From contig JAPYMA010001406.1 of the NCBI GenBank assembly GCA_035041965.1, positions 124,001 to 188,000 on the forward strand: DNA of 64,000 nt, read 5' to 3'. Source of the DNA: Anisakis pegreffii (Eukaryota > Nematoda > Chromadorea > Rhabditida > Anisakidae). Below the pieces are notes generated by a model. The model ran no database searches, was not told the origin of the DNA, and saw only the letters and a list, made by a program, of their open reading frames with translations. Each line of letters begins with the position of its first letter. Positions within the stretch are counted from its first letter, which is position 1. Shown here piece after piece: positions 13,201 to 26,026 of this stretch. The translations under genes and the position numbers were made by a program.

Positions 13201-16175
13201 TTCAAGTAAGAAATTAAGGCAACTGTTCACATTTCCCTGTTAGTATTGATTTCAAATATTCGCTACACATCATTCACATAACATTCAGTGAACGAAACTT
13301 GAAATAAGTGTTTATTGTGAGTAAACGGCGAACATAATCACCTCCATTCAACTTCATCATTAGAGTTGATTAGTTTTGGAGGAACGCAATAGGACTCAAA
13401 TTTGATAAGGTTTAAAACATATTCAGTGATTCATTTCGTCACCTTTCGCTAATGAAAATCATCATCTAGATGATTCTTTCGAATGCAGCATAAATTTCTT
13501 GTGCTTAAAATGGGGTGTGAATCTGCAAAAAGTTTACTCAAAGCATTTGCTAGTCTTGCTAAGCTTATTGATAGCTACCAGTAAGTAGTCGATGAATTCT
13601 AATTTGATGAATGTTAATCGTAAGCCCTTTATCAGCGAGTTCACCCAAAATCAGCGAATCTGTTACAGGCACCAGTACAGATATCACGACACCACAGATG
13701 TGGCACAGGTATGATAGCGCTGTCGCTTGACGGTGGCGGTGTTCGAGGTTTGGTGTCGCTCGTGTGTTTGCTGTTCACTTCGAGACGTGTTTTCGGTGAT
13801 GAGTATTTGCCCAATTTAGTGGACTGGATAATAGGTACCAGGTACTTGTATAACTCAACACTTCGCATTCTCTTAGCACTCGTCAGCATTTTCATGAGGA
13901 TTTGCATTCACCCGCGATCACGATCGGTCCAATCGGTTGGGTTGTTAACAGTTTCAAAAGAATCTGACCGGAAGCAATCCAATCGATCGGTCGAAGAACA
14001 GAATTTAAAAATTATTGGAGATGCTCACTGTGTAACTCGTTCAACTAATTACAGTGCGGGTTCAATGTTAGGCCTATTGCTGGCAAAAGGTGTGACATTA
14101 ACGGAGGCATTCTTTCTCTACTGGGATATGAAAAACGAAGTTTTTCTTGACGGTTCAACAATGAAGCGTTTATTCGGTCATACGGTTGACTATCAATCAC
14201 GAAATATGGACAACTGCCTTAAGAGGTGTTTTCCGGACGATTGTACCTTCTTCAGGTTAGCACTTTCACACATCTCTCGTCGTCAGCTATGAACTACACG
14301 GTCGGCCAGTGTAACTCTGTCAAAGCCAATGATATTAGTTGCGAAGTCCACAATTTCTTTGACCACTTTCCGTTTTCGATCAATATATTCGCCGCACATA
14401 ATGAAAGTCCACCACATATGCATACCTAAAAAACTCGAAGCTCAGATATTGCTTCATCGTTCGTCCTCGAATCACTTACATTGTTCAGCAATTGCTCGAA
14501 TTGACTGCTGCTTTCGATGCATTCGAATTGGAGCATTCAGCAATTGCAATAGGATTACAATCACAACCCTAGAATTTGAGAGATTAACAACCAGGTTGAG
14601 CTGTCATTAGGGAACCTAGGTAGTTTCTTTTCAACAAACTGTTGTATGTGATTACGTATATGTGGGTAAATTTCAATACATTTTCATTCTTGAAATTGTT
14701 TTTTTCTTAAAGATTCTCAATTTGTCGTTAATGAATGAACGCAATTCGATACGTGATGCGCATTACAGTTGTGCAAAGCGATTGACCGTACCGGCACTTG
14801 ACATCACAACAACACCAGCCAAATTGCATGTGTTCAGGAACTACAGCGTCAATTCTGAAATCTCCAGATCACCAGTGGACGATGCACTCTTCCGTGATGC
14901 AGCACGGGCGAGTGGGTGAGCGTGTTGCTTTAAATGCTGTAACTATTGAATGCCTCGACTATCATGAGATGTTTTGTAAAGTTGTATCGCATTTTGTGTT
15001 CAGTTCGGTTGGAACTATCGTATTCTAATTGCACGGGAGAAGTGATTGTTGCCATTTTGCACGAAAACGCTCCCGATGATGATGCTGATCGATGGTCGCT
15101 TCTCATTTTTTCTTGCCTATGACACCAGTCGTTTCAGAGCCGCACCAACTTATTTCAATCCGCATACAGTGAATGGTCGAGTTCTTGTCGATGGCTCGTT
15201 TGTTGCGAATTGTCCACTTAATTTACTGTTCAAGGTGAGTGAGGGCATTCGTTTGAGGAATGGCTGAAAGCGATTGTTATACCAAGCAATTCGGCATTCG
15301 GCAAAACGAACTGTCTGGTTTGCGGCTTTCGAAATCACAATATCAGTGTTTACAAAAGAAATTACAATATTCATGTGTTGCACTCAAAGATTACTCGTCA
15401 TTTCATGCAAAATTCCACTGAATGGCATCGTAAATTGAACACTAGAAATTACTTACTTTCACAATACTTTTTTGATCGTCAATATTATCAGAATGAGCAT
15501 TTTGCTGTTCTGGTAATGTCTCCGTAAAACACTCTTTCTGACTTGATCATTGTGTTTGCTGAGGATTCCAGGAAGTTGATCAGTGCAATAGGAATGGATC
15601 AACAATATCGCTAGCTGCAATTATATCCATAGGTACTGGTGAACCTTGCGCTACTCAGCGTAAATTGACTTGTGGTAAGAACCTGAAATCAAAGGGTAAA
15701 AACATTCTCCATCTCAGTTCGTTACTTCTTGAACAGGTTTGTTATCGTTCGTTCATATTCTCATCATCGTTGTTTATCTACTGCAAGACATCTCAAGCAT
15801 TCTTCGTATGAAACAGAACTTGAAACGTGATTTAATGTATAAAGTGTTTGCGTTGACCAATAATCTTAGCACGTCGTTTAGACAGCTGCATACTTTCATG
15901 TGAAATTTTTTAAGTCTGTTGGTTACGAACAATCAGGATTGGAATCCGCAAAAGAACGTTGCCTCGCACAAAATATTCCACTGATTCGACTCAATCCCAA
16001 AGGTGTGAGCGTAAGGATCGATCAGACTGATGATGGCAAATTGATGGATATGATTTGGATAACGCTCAAATACCTGGCAGATAATACGGGTGAAATTGAT
16101 AAACTTGGCGCAATTTTGCTCCATCTATTCGGTGATCATAGCGATTTACGTATGCGTAGTAATACGATATTATAG
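10208..16175 (+). CDS. PLA2G6: Calcium-independent phospholipase A2 (group VI, ankyrin plus patatin domain), divergent
   Basis: The predicted enzyme hydrolyses the sn-2 fatty acid of membrane phospholipids. Exons I chained: 10208-10306 (ATG start), 11374-11427, 11582-about 11690 (end unresolved), 11770-11943 (ankyrin-like, LLTLGAKPDALYEDDFG), 13489-13580, 13698-13841 (oxyanion loop DGGGVRG), 14055-14255, 14769-14915 (LTVPALDITTTPAKLHVFRN), 15138-15234 (SGAAPTYFNP, catalytic DGS), 15572-15674 (ISIGTGE), 15788-about 15843, about 15882-16175 (RLNP, stop TAG). The nucleophile motif GTSAG is split by the 13842-14054 intron and forms only after splicing. Phases agree from 11770 to 15843. Oddities: GTSAGS replaces the usual GTSTGG, DGS replaces DGG/DGA, only about one ankyrin repeat is recognisable where the animal enzyme has about seven or more, the third exon has no good donor, and the frame shifts near 15844-15900. 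It may be a divergent paralogue or a decaying copy. The family is certain; activity is not. Confidence 0.85.
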
Positions 16176-17664
16176 AGCATCTATTTAGTCTCGAAATGAA
16201 TTCACGTTTTCCTCTATGTCTAAAGTATGGCTTAGATTCGCTAGAGATCGTGTTGCTTTACCTTCGGAACAGCAAAAATTGTTATATCAAAGATCCCTTC
16301 AGGATTTTTCATCTCATTTTTTCATTCTTGCTCAATGGGTAAACAGTTTGGTGATTGAAAAAAATGGCACGTCAATCGCTTCAAATCTTTTCAACTGAGT
16401 ACATAAATTATTTGTGATATGTGATATATTTTTTATTCACGCTTTGTATCTCCATTATTCCAGTTAATATATAATGCTTCTTAAGAGAAATGCAGTTCTC
16501 GAAGATGAATTGCGTACATTTCATTTTGATTCTTTCATCGTTTCCACGAGAATTTTCTCTCAATATGGATTTTATTTCTCCGAATCCAGAAACGATTGCG
16601 TATGAAAGATGAAAGCGTTTTCTAGAATTGCATAATGTTTTTCTAGTGACAGTGCTTTACGACGGTTAAACGTTATGTTTGCGAGCCAATTAAAGCATAC
16701 GACCAATTCAGTTTCAATTGTACGATTGATTTATTGAAATATTCAGTTAACGGATTAATTTTCAAAACTCATAAATCATATACATAATAGCTGAAGTTTT
16801 AGAGCATCACATACATACATACAAATATTTACACATAAGCAATCAATTCAATTCGGATTATATGAAGCGATTGCAATTCACTGAATTCAATCACTTGAAA
16901 AATGATGTTGATAAATATCACAGAAAGGATGAAAAATGAACTGAGAAGAATGAGCTTTACGAATGATTGCAACATCGATATCAACATTTATCAATACCAA
17001 ATAGTTCATCCCTGTAATCGATTCCTTACATTGCTTACTCATTAACTTTCGTGAATTTCGGTAAGAACTCTAAACTTTTCAAATAGAACTTTTACGAAGG
17101 GCTATTTGGTTTCTTCGTTGCTTTCAAGCTTGCCTCCTGTTGAATGCAACTCATTTGATAATTATTTCATTGACATATAGCAAATTCATGTATTATGCTG
17201 AGTGATCGTAATTCCTCAGTAGCCATAAGAGTTTGCGACGTGAAAAATTTCGTCAACTCGATTTCAAAGAATCTTAAGTAAGCAGACTATATGTATGTAT
17301 CTTTAAAATGTTGCAATCATCCTTACAATAAGAAACGTATGAAACATTAGCACGAGAACCCGTAATCATTAACAAACATAGCAACAAACTGTCACAAGAT
17401 AAAGCTTATTTTGGGAGCCATGATGTTTTGGTCAAACCATTCGCATTGGACTGCGTAATATCCCATTGGAGTCACACCAGTTCAATGAAGCATCAACCGC
17501 TAAGAATTCTTCGGAAAGAGGTCGTAGTAACCTGCGATATAATCCGCAATTCTCTTTTCACTAGATGTTTAGCTGTTTTGATTCCAATTTCCCAGGAACA
17601 TTCACATATTCCTCATGGCTCCCGAGATTTTCGTAAGAATGCTGCTGATGACCTCGTCATTCAA
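16176..17664. other. Convergent intergenic region between phospholipase and ephrin genes
   Basis: These 1.5 kb separate two genes that face each other and should hold both 3' untranslated regions. I found no clear AATAAA close behind either stop codon. A 60-codon plus frame at 16216-16398 resembles nothing and is probably chance. A CATA tetranucleotide run lies at about 16808-16824. Confidence 0.6.
16808..16824. repeat. Short CATA tetranucleotide run
   Basis: About four copies of CATA occur in the convergent intergenic region. It is a simple sequence with no evident function. Confidence 0.6.
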
Positions 17665-19519
17665 TCACAACCTGCGAAGCATTACGACCAGAAGAATAAT
17701 AATTGCTGTTGATGGTCGTAGTCGATGTGAAGATGAGAAAGGCATTGAATTATCTGAAAGTAGAATCTTTGATTAAATCTTTTGAAACCTCATCCCTTTT
17801 CATCGTCACCATATTATTTCATATCTTCTTATTCGAAAAAAAGAAACTTTTTGGGTTTCCGCATATTGAGACTTCATTGCCATTCGATTCATTTTGATCG
17901 AAGCAATGGTAATTATCAATCAAAATTTTAATTCATAATTGTGATTTTTCGGTTTGTGGCGATAAGCGCTCATATGATAATGCAATCTTTTTGGGACTGA
18001 ATTTTTTGAAACGAAATGAAATGAAATGAAAAGGAATCACAATCTCCCAGTCACATTTCATCGTAAGATCCAACACCACTCAATAACAAGCACAATAAGA
18101 TCAAAATTGTTAGATCAAGTGAAACTTACAGTCGTCAATTTCATGAATTTCGAACAACTTGAAGTTCGGATCGATCCGTAACGCTTCACTGACAGCACTG
18201 TCATCTCGCTCATACTCTAATCCCTTATGATAATCATCTATCGTGTTATCGAGCGAGAGCGCTTCAGCGATTTGATTCGACGATGACGATACTGATGATG
18301 GGTGCGGTTGCCATTTACTTGACGAGTAGTCATTCATCGAGTTCCACGATGACGAAGCGGATTCTTTCGAATTGAGTTTATTCAAGAATTCATCCCAATA
18401 TCGCGGAGGTGTCTGCGTTGTTTGGACGGTTGAATCGATCGTTCGTGAACGCATTGTGTTATGTGCTCGATGATGACCGTGATGCCGAATACCGTGAACT
18501 GCATCTGAAAGCAAACGCTTCATTAGGCAAATATTCATTTGTGATCGATTTCATTGCAATTCTGGCGTGTTGCACTGAAAACGATGCTAGAGTACACTTT
18601 CTTAGGCATTTGTCATTAGAACAGAATGGAATTGTTCTTATGTCGGAGGTTTGTATGTATCAATTACCTTTCGAGGACGTTGCATGAATGTGAACACGAA
18701 GACGCAATTGTTTGGACAAGCAAAGACCACCAGCTGTTAGACCAATTCCTTTTGCCGTACCATCGGATGTAGCTGCAAATAAGATACATGGAAAACATAA
18801 ATCATAGTTGACAGGTCTAGTTGACCATATCGTAGTCTAAATGATTTGCAATAGCTATTTGAGGATCCATTTTATGGGCATGTTAACGGTAGACGGGTGC
18901 AGAATTTGGTATGAAATGAAAATGTTTACTCACAAACGAAATAATAGGTGTTGCCGGGTGAGTATTCAAGACCAGACGGTAATGGAGTGAACTGTCGGAA
19001 AACAGTGCGGATTGTTAACGGTAGATATGGGTCAGCACAACGTCCAACCACCTTGGCCGTCTCATCAAGAACACAATTTTCATAGCCGAACTGTGACACC
19101 TGAAAGTATTTTCAAGAACATTATTGCATCGGTCTTTCAAGTAGCATCCACTGAGGTGATATCCATCCAACGTGGTCTTTGCTTTCATTGATTTCTATTG
19201 TACTCATCATATTGTTCTCAAAAGTCGCTCCAACCAATTTTTAATCTCTTTCGTAATTACACTGAGCAAACCGAAGATAATATTCGGAAAGGATCGCCAT
19301 TGGTTTCTGAAGGGTTATTTGCTTGGAACGATGCAGAAAATAGCTACAGAATCAAGGCCTTTTTTTGGACTGAAACCGAAAACAAAACCGACCCTGTAGA
19401 TGATCATTTGCTCTGTTTGATCAAGAGGCGTGTGGTCGTCGAACGTCGGACAATGAATGACGAGTGAGTCCATCTTTTCAGCATCGATATCAGCCGGATC
19501 GTGCAGCGTATCTCGAAAC
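17665..19519 (-). CDS. Ephrin, GPI-type, lacking its signal-peptide exon
   Basis: Ephrins are cell-surface ligands of Eph receptor tyrosine kinases that guide cells and axons. Five minus-strand exons join with perfect phase: 19519-19393, 19099-18934, 18772-18668, 18504-18130 and 17753-17665 (stop TGA), about 286 residues. The receptor-binding domain shows all four expected cysteines: IHCPTFDD, YENCVLDETAKVVGRC and GGLCLSKQ. The core LPSGLEYSPGNTYYFVSTSD matches the family's GLEF..YYIISTS segment. A linker of about 150 residues follows, rich in Ser and with a His cluster (GIRHHGHHRAH). The end is a hydrophobic segment, AIIILLVVM, followed by LRRL and the stop, as in GPI-anchored nematode ephrins, though the two arginines are unusual. 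The first exon here begins in phase 2 at the residue where other ephrins have just passed the conserved Tyr-Trp-Asn, so one 5' exon with signal peptide is missing. I found no convincing candidate up to about 28 kb. The family call is firm; the paralogue is not assigned. Confidence 0.9.
18011..18032. repeat. GAAAT pentanucleotide run
   Basis: Four roughly perfect units lie in the intron between the last two ephrin exons. It is a simple repeat. Confidence 0.6.
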
Positions 19520-20570
19520 CTGAAATTATTTCGTCATTGAACGCTCTCAGATGCAAAACTCATTGCAGATAACTTTCAAAATTCACCGAATAATCTTAAT
19601 CATGAAAACATGTTTGTCAAAGTAAATCACAATCTCATAAACCATTTGAAATCTTGAGATTAAAACACGATGACTGACCAAGTACAATATGAACATCTGA
19701 ACACATATTCAGATATGCATAAGATTATGCATACATTACGTATTGTTGATTAAGATATCCAACATATATATTAAATATTTTGGTGCTACTGTAATATCAA
19801 ATGAGTTAGATCAAGAAAATGTTACTGCTATCAAAGATGCGATCCACAACATGAGCATTCAAGACCAAACTTCCATCACATTTTCATCACAAGATCAGTA
19901 AGATTGGTCAACTTGAGAAAAGTCATTAGCCGATGCGCTTAATTGATTAATGAATCCGCAATGAGCGTAAGTGCCCTCACTGAGCGACTCAACTAGCCGT
20001 AGAGCATTTGCTCATATATGCTCTTAAATTATGCTGATTGATTTACGATGTGCTCATTTGAATTAATGAAGATCATCGAAGAAAATGAGCATCAAAATTT
20101 TCATTACAAACAGTCAAATAGATGGATTAACATCATTGCGTCACGAATCGAATCAAATTTCATCGCAGAAAAAGACAGCCATTCAAGACTTGCCCTTTCG
20201 GCTTTTCGTCTAATACGTCGCCCACCAGATGACCATTCATTGGCATCGTTTTGCGTAAGATTAGCTATGTAATTCTGAATGGTTCGCCTAATTATTTTCT
20301 TTGATGATTTGTTCATTGTTCCTTTTCCAAACACCCAAATCCTCATCTACAAGAGCATTGCACAAGTCTAATATAAATATATCTACCTACTAATCCATAA
20401 TTCAAGCGTGTATCCAGTAAATATTCTCGATAGAACACTTCGAATGAAACAAAGTTGTCTGATGTGGTCATTCATTCACTTCTTGCTGCGTTCAATTTCA
20501 ATATTAATAAACGATAAACGCTTGATTTGCTCAATTGCAAGTGTATATTTATTTAATTAGATATGTTGTT

Positions 20571-20587
20571 GTGCGTGTGTGTGTGTT
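20571..20587. repeat. TG dinucleotide run
   Basis: A short (TG)n tract with one interruption. It is simple sequence. Confidence 0.7.
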
Positions 20588-20674
20588 TAATGAGTAGTAA
20601 GTAAACTGGATGTCTAATTACGATCTGTCGTTTGCTATTGTTGATTAACTGACTTATCGTTAAGCACACAGCAT

Positions 20675-20692
20675 AACAACAACAACAACAAC
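20675..20692. repeat. AAC trinucleotide run
   Basis: Six consecutive AAC units, non-coding on the strands examined. Confidence 0.75.
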
Positions 20693-23600
20693 AGCACTAA
20701 CCACCAGATAACAATAACTTTAACAATACTTGGAAACAACTGCTTACTTGTAGCTGTTGAATAAATCTAATAAGGCATATGTCCGTGGTTCACTTCATTG
20801 ACCCATTTTGATTGCGCCATTCTCATTTGCAACAACAATAAACGCACACTTTAGAAGAAATTATGAACTGATTTCGGTAACCAATGCTTAATAAAATTTG
20901 GTCAGCAAAAAAATTCTCATTCCAAAATTTATGATTCTTCACAATTTGTGAAAAAATTGCGAACTTCCGATAGGATAGTGTTTTCAAACAAGTCGGATCC
21001 TGCCGAACCTGAATTATCATGAATCATTTTCCCTTATTTTGATTATCCTACAATTAGTTGTTTTTCCGTTTACCAGCTCCACCGTCAGCTACGGACTGAT
21101 AAATCTACGACCTTCGTCAGAGTGAAATTTGAGACTTCAGCCCACCTGCTATATCTTATTCTGATTGAAGTGCCCTAGATCATGGAAAGAATAACAGTGA
21201 ATCTTGATACCATAAAAGCGTTAGAGCGTTAAACTGCGACCAACAAAGTGGTTGAGCATCTTAAGACTGTAGCAGGTGATACTAATTAGTTGAATACTCA
21301 TCGATGACCCTTATTGATAATATTTAGTCAACGACTCAATCGCAGCATTGTTCCGCAGCCATTAACGAATTAATTCGACAATTACTGTGCAAAAAAAAAG
21401 CAAAACATTTGTAATTGTCATGTTAAATGGGATCGTAACTGTTGTTATTTGAGTGAATAACCTTTCAATTAGTTACATCTTTACGAACGAATAACAATTT
21501 CGTTCGGTTTATTGCAATTTTAAAGTTGTCAAAATAGCCACTCAACCGGAACTGCTCATGTTATTTGATGATCATAAAAAGTGAGGTATTGTAATCGCCC
21601 ATAAGATCACCGCTCTGAAACACGCCATAAACCTGTGCGAGTAACTCTTTTACGAGAGTGGACGATTAACACGACATGTTGCAACTGTATTACCAAAACA
21701 ATAAACTTTTGCGGTGAGTGCGCTTTATTGGAAATAAAAAATTTTTAAAGAGTATTTCACAAAGGATACCGCCACCACGCAATGCCGACCGACCTTGGTC
21801 ATCGATTACATACTCAAAGTTCATAGATTCATTCGTTTCGGCAGCCAACACAGTATAACTGTTCAAAAGTATCATTTGGTATTATTACGGTTTATGTTAA
21901 TTGAATTCAAGAGGAAATGACGGTTTTTCTGCAGTTTATTTGTTGAAGTGTAACCATTAACCTACCATCGCCCTTTCAAGTACTATCAAAATGGAAACAC
22001 CCAAGTGATCAGACGAGGTTACCTGCAATACTCCAGAAGATGCTACGTTAACTCAGTATCATCTCTTTCTAGCCATTGATATGGACAATTTTCACTGTAA
22101 GCGGCAATGGAGTTTTTAAAATTCTCAACGACCGTTTTAAACACACGCAAACTATTGCCTATGCAAATTCGTCACCTTTTACAACAAAAACTGTTCAAAT
22201 CAATCGATTGATATGAAAGGAATACTTGAGAAGAGAGTAGCGCTCTTAACGCTTTTTGACCCTATAGGTGGATTGTAGTGTCATCCATATTTCATTCATA
22301 AGATCACATTCGGATTAAGCGTTCGTCCCTTTTCATCGAATAATCGAAACGTTATAATGAAAGAACTCCATAGAGGGATTGCATTCAGTGGTATTATTAT
22401 AAGCGTATTAAGTGAATGAACACTTAATATGGATGCGGCTATTCTTTGTTGCAATGAAACGTTTCAGTGGAGACAAAGCGATCTGAGGTCGAATCGCTGC
22501 ACCGACAATGCAGTGTGATTTCCAGAAGATCCTCCACTCAGCACAGTTATTTTGATATCAATAAACACTATGAACTTTCATTGTTACACTTCATGTTCGC
22601 ATATTTTAGTGACCAAATCACTCAGAACAATGTCTCACAGGCAGAATAATGATAGAGTCTCGTTATTATCCACATCGCATCATTCGCCTCCCAAGGAGAA
22701 CCCAAAGAAGTGCCGATATCCTATGATGTGTTATTTTGCAGTCAATTTGAGCTGTGTGAGATCAACACGAAAACTGCTGCGTGTAAGAACGAATTATTGT
22801 GAAATTACAGATGAAAACAGAATGGAAGAATGTATAAATCCCTTGAAATGGATCAGTTGCTAGCAAATTGAACCACTGAAATATGTTCACAACTCATCAC
22901 GTTCACCCGGAATGCGTCCAACGATTTACTCATCCAATTTGCGTTTTATTCATCAAATTTTCTCGTCGCTAACTTTAGCTAAGGAACAAAAGAACTAAAA
23001 ATGCGCAACTCATGCACTGTCTTTCGTTCGATTCTTACTGCAATGCTTTAAATTCAATTCCACATTCCTCAATTCGATCGTTTCGACCAAATCACATTTT
23101 CAATTTCTCAAGCAACGCGATTTGTTTCACATAACGAAATTATTTTGGAGGTGTCTACAGATGGAAACATTTTCTAAACATGAAATTCTTACCAAAACCT
23201 TAAACATTAGAAATTTTTTAGAACCGGCTCATTGCAATGCATTCAGCGTTTATAGAGATAGATGACTGATGAATTTGTTCACATAAGCAACTTTTTTCTT
23301 CATTTGCAGTTGATGTTTCTTAAGAGCGAATATATGGTACTATTTTTGGAAGTGTAAGATTTAAACAGACATTCTGGTTAAAAGGGAAACTTTGTGATCA
23401 TGAAATATCGCTAAGCGATGATAAATGCTCGAGATATTGATCGCAAACTGATCCATGCGAAATTATCATTGACCAGTTGAAAACTTGTTAGCATCAGCTA
23501 CTTGAATGGTACATTCTAGAGATTCAATCCAAAAAACACTTGATAAATGAATAATATAGATTCCTATTTCAAGCATTCCTCAAATTTCGTGCAGAAAGAG

Positions 23601-25984
23601 GTTGTATCAGAAACGAATGAAACTGGCTTCGTTGCATTTGAGCTCGGTGTCCGATTTAACATGACCTCTAGATATCCCATAATGGGCATAATTTATTGTG
23701 TGTGAAAACGACGGCTTTTTTGATGAGTTTTCATTATACGGTGAGGAATGAATTGTGGAGTGTTGCGAAACAGATCGGTTTATATTACATTTCATTAGCG
23801 CATTCGAATGAATGCAAAATGTAGATATGTGGTAAATGCTCGAATTTTTCATTCGAAACGTTTATGATGTGGATCTAGTGCTAGTGAGCGTATTCATTTG
23901 TGCTTGGCAATATTCGTAAAGGCGAGAGAGGAACAAAATTAGATCTATTCTTTACTCGATAATGACCAATTTGCGAATGCGAATTCAGAAGGAAGATAAA
24001 GGAGGCTCATTTAAATTGTTTTTCAGCTAGAAAAATGCACCGAAAATTTTTATATTCACAGAGACTAAACGAACAATATTAATAGAATATCGAGAATTTA
24101 GATAGGGCTACGCGCGATCTTTGTTTTTAACCAATTCTCGAAAGCTTTCACATCTCCAATCAACGGAATTAATCCACACTGTACGGTTAAATAAACTACT
24201 CTTCAGTTCCTGAACTGAGGTAAACTAAACATTTTCTCCCACAAAATACACACTTAAGCAGGACTTAGTTGAGAGATTTACTTGACTGTTTCGTGTGCTG
24301 ATCGTTGATCACTGCTGGGAATCATAGATGGTAATAACCGAAAACTGAAGTAAGCGGTTTGTCCACTTTATTCTACAAATCATTGCAAAACATTTTCGGC
24401 ACTACCTAATCTGTGCCTTAAGAGGCTATGCAAACAGTGTTCGTTTGTCCGATAAACATCTCAGCAAACATCTCTTCCTAGGCCACCCCGTTCATCCATC
24501 ATCATTTAGTAATGATAAGTAGTGCAGAACTCATTAAAAGCACTTATAAAGATGTACTTGAAACACTCAATCAATCATCACTAAAAACATTTATTCCTAT
24601 CGCTTTTTATACGTTTATAAGAACTCTGTGTTCTTGAATCGTCTTATATTGATAATATCAACTAGTTGTAAGAACCGGCTTCTAGTTGACCAGTCAGTTG
24701 AAGTTGATCTTGAAAAGGTCAATGGGATAGGTCCCTTCCAGCAAAATCACGTCACATTTCTTAAGTTTAGATCAGAGAGCTGGAATATGATCGTCACTTA
24801 AGGTTCACTCATAATTTGATGTCATAACACTTTCAGATAAACCAACAGATATTAATCGCCCTCTAAAATCAACATCAATTAACGACAATGTGCAATTCAA
24901 ACCCTCAAAAAGTCAAATAATTGCAGTAATTAGAGATGTAACACGGATAAAGACGTCGGCAGTGTACTGCAAAAAGCATGAAGAACAATGCCGACATCAG
25001 CTGAATGGAGATGTTTTGTTGGCGATAAAAGTGCCGATAAATATTTTGAGGTGCAATTATGTAATGTAATATTTCTCGATCAACACAACATAATCAAAAA
25101 AATGTTGATTGCTAATCTGTTTTTTGTGTTGTGCCCTTTCGTCAATTTATTACTTTATATGAATGGTTTTAGCTGCTTGTTTTGATCAGAGCACTGCTTC
25201 AACCACCATAACTCTTTCATGAATAATCCTAATGCTATGTTTTTAGTTCTAACAAAGCTAATTTTTGATTAATGAATTGCCAAAACTCATAAGCGGCAGA
25301 GCTCAGCGTCAAAACCTTTCCAGATATGCAGAAACCAAACTCATCTCTACGATTAAGCATGAAACGATCAAAATTTACACAAAACGCACGTGTTCAGGTG
25401 TGCAATTCAGGTAATAATTACAAGCCCACCAAGGACTAATTCAGCAATATAACCCCAACTATCAGCAATATGAGTGTATCGAACGCGCCCCGAACGGTCT
25501 CGATTATGCAAACGAACGTTTCCATTAACAAATGGGTATGAAGAATTCATGAAGTGTCGAAAATAAACCCCAAGGATATGTGTGCATTGCAATAGTTCAT
25601 CATAAAGAAGATTGTGTGCAGCATAATTATTGCATGTTAATTGAATGTTCACTTTACACAACCATTCATTAATGATGAACATTAATATTTCATCGCAGCT
25701 TCATCAACTCTACATAATACGTTCCCCATACATATCTGCAAAATCCCACTCTAAATCTTACGAAACACTGCACAAATTGCAGTGCTTCTTTGGAACTACA
25801 CATTTGTGATTCGTAGTTTTAGCGGTATTAAATGGCACATATTGTTCGGAGACGTTTTGCGTGCTATGATCATTGTTAATCACATCGCTTTTCACCTTCA
25901 CAATTAATCGCAATTTGTATTTGAGTGTGTTATTATGATCGTAATGTATTCAGCTACAATTAAGCGCACTCGACTGCCACATCC

Positions 25985-26026
25985 ATGAATATGATTGCGC
26001 TAAGTATCTATGAATACGATCGCGCT
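25985..26026. repeat. Two-copy imperfect tandem repeat, period 25
   Basis: A 17-base unit starting ATGAATATGATTGCGCT recurs 25 bases later with two T-to-C differences. It is a small local duplication with no visible function. Confidence 0.6.

Noticed and set aside
15718..15736. 19-base micro-exon between two phospholipase exons
   Set aside because: An acceptor at 15787 joins 15674 directly in correct phase and yields family-like sequence, so the micro-exon is unnecessary.
20823..21020. Minus-strand frame with KFWNENFF as a possible ephrin first exon
   Set aside because: No signal peptide before it, no phase-2 donor after it, and the context around Trp-Asn does not fit.
22468..22782. Two exon-like pieces with fair acceptor and donor sites on the plus strand
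   Set aside because: Too short to identify, phases do not force a join, and no conserved motif is visible.
25407..25682. Minus-strand open frame of 91 codons with protein-like text (RHFMNSSYPFVNGN)
   Set aside because: No family match, no compatible neighbouring exons, and frames of this length occur by chance in 64 kb.
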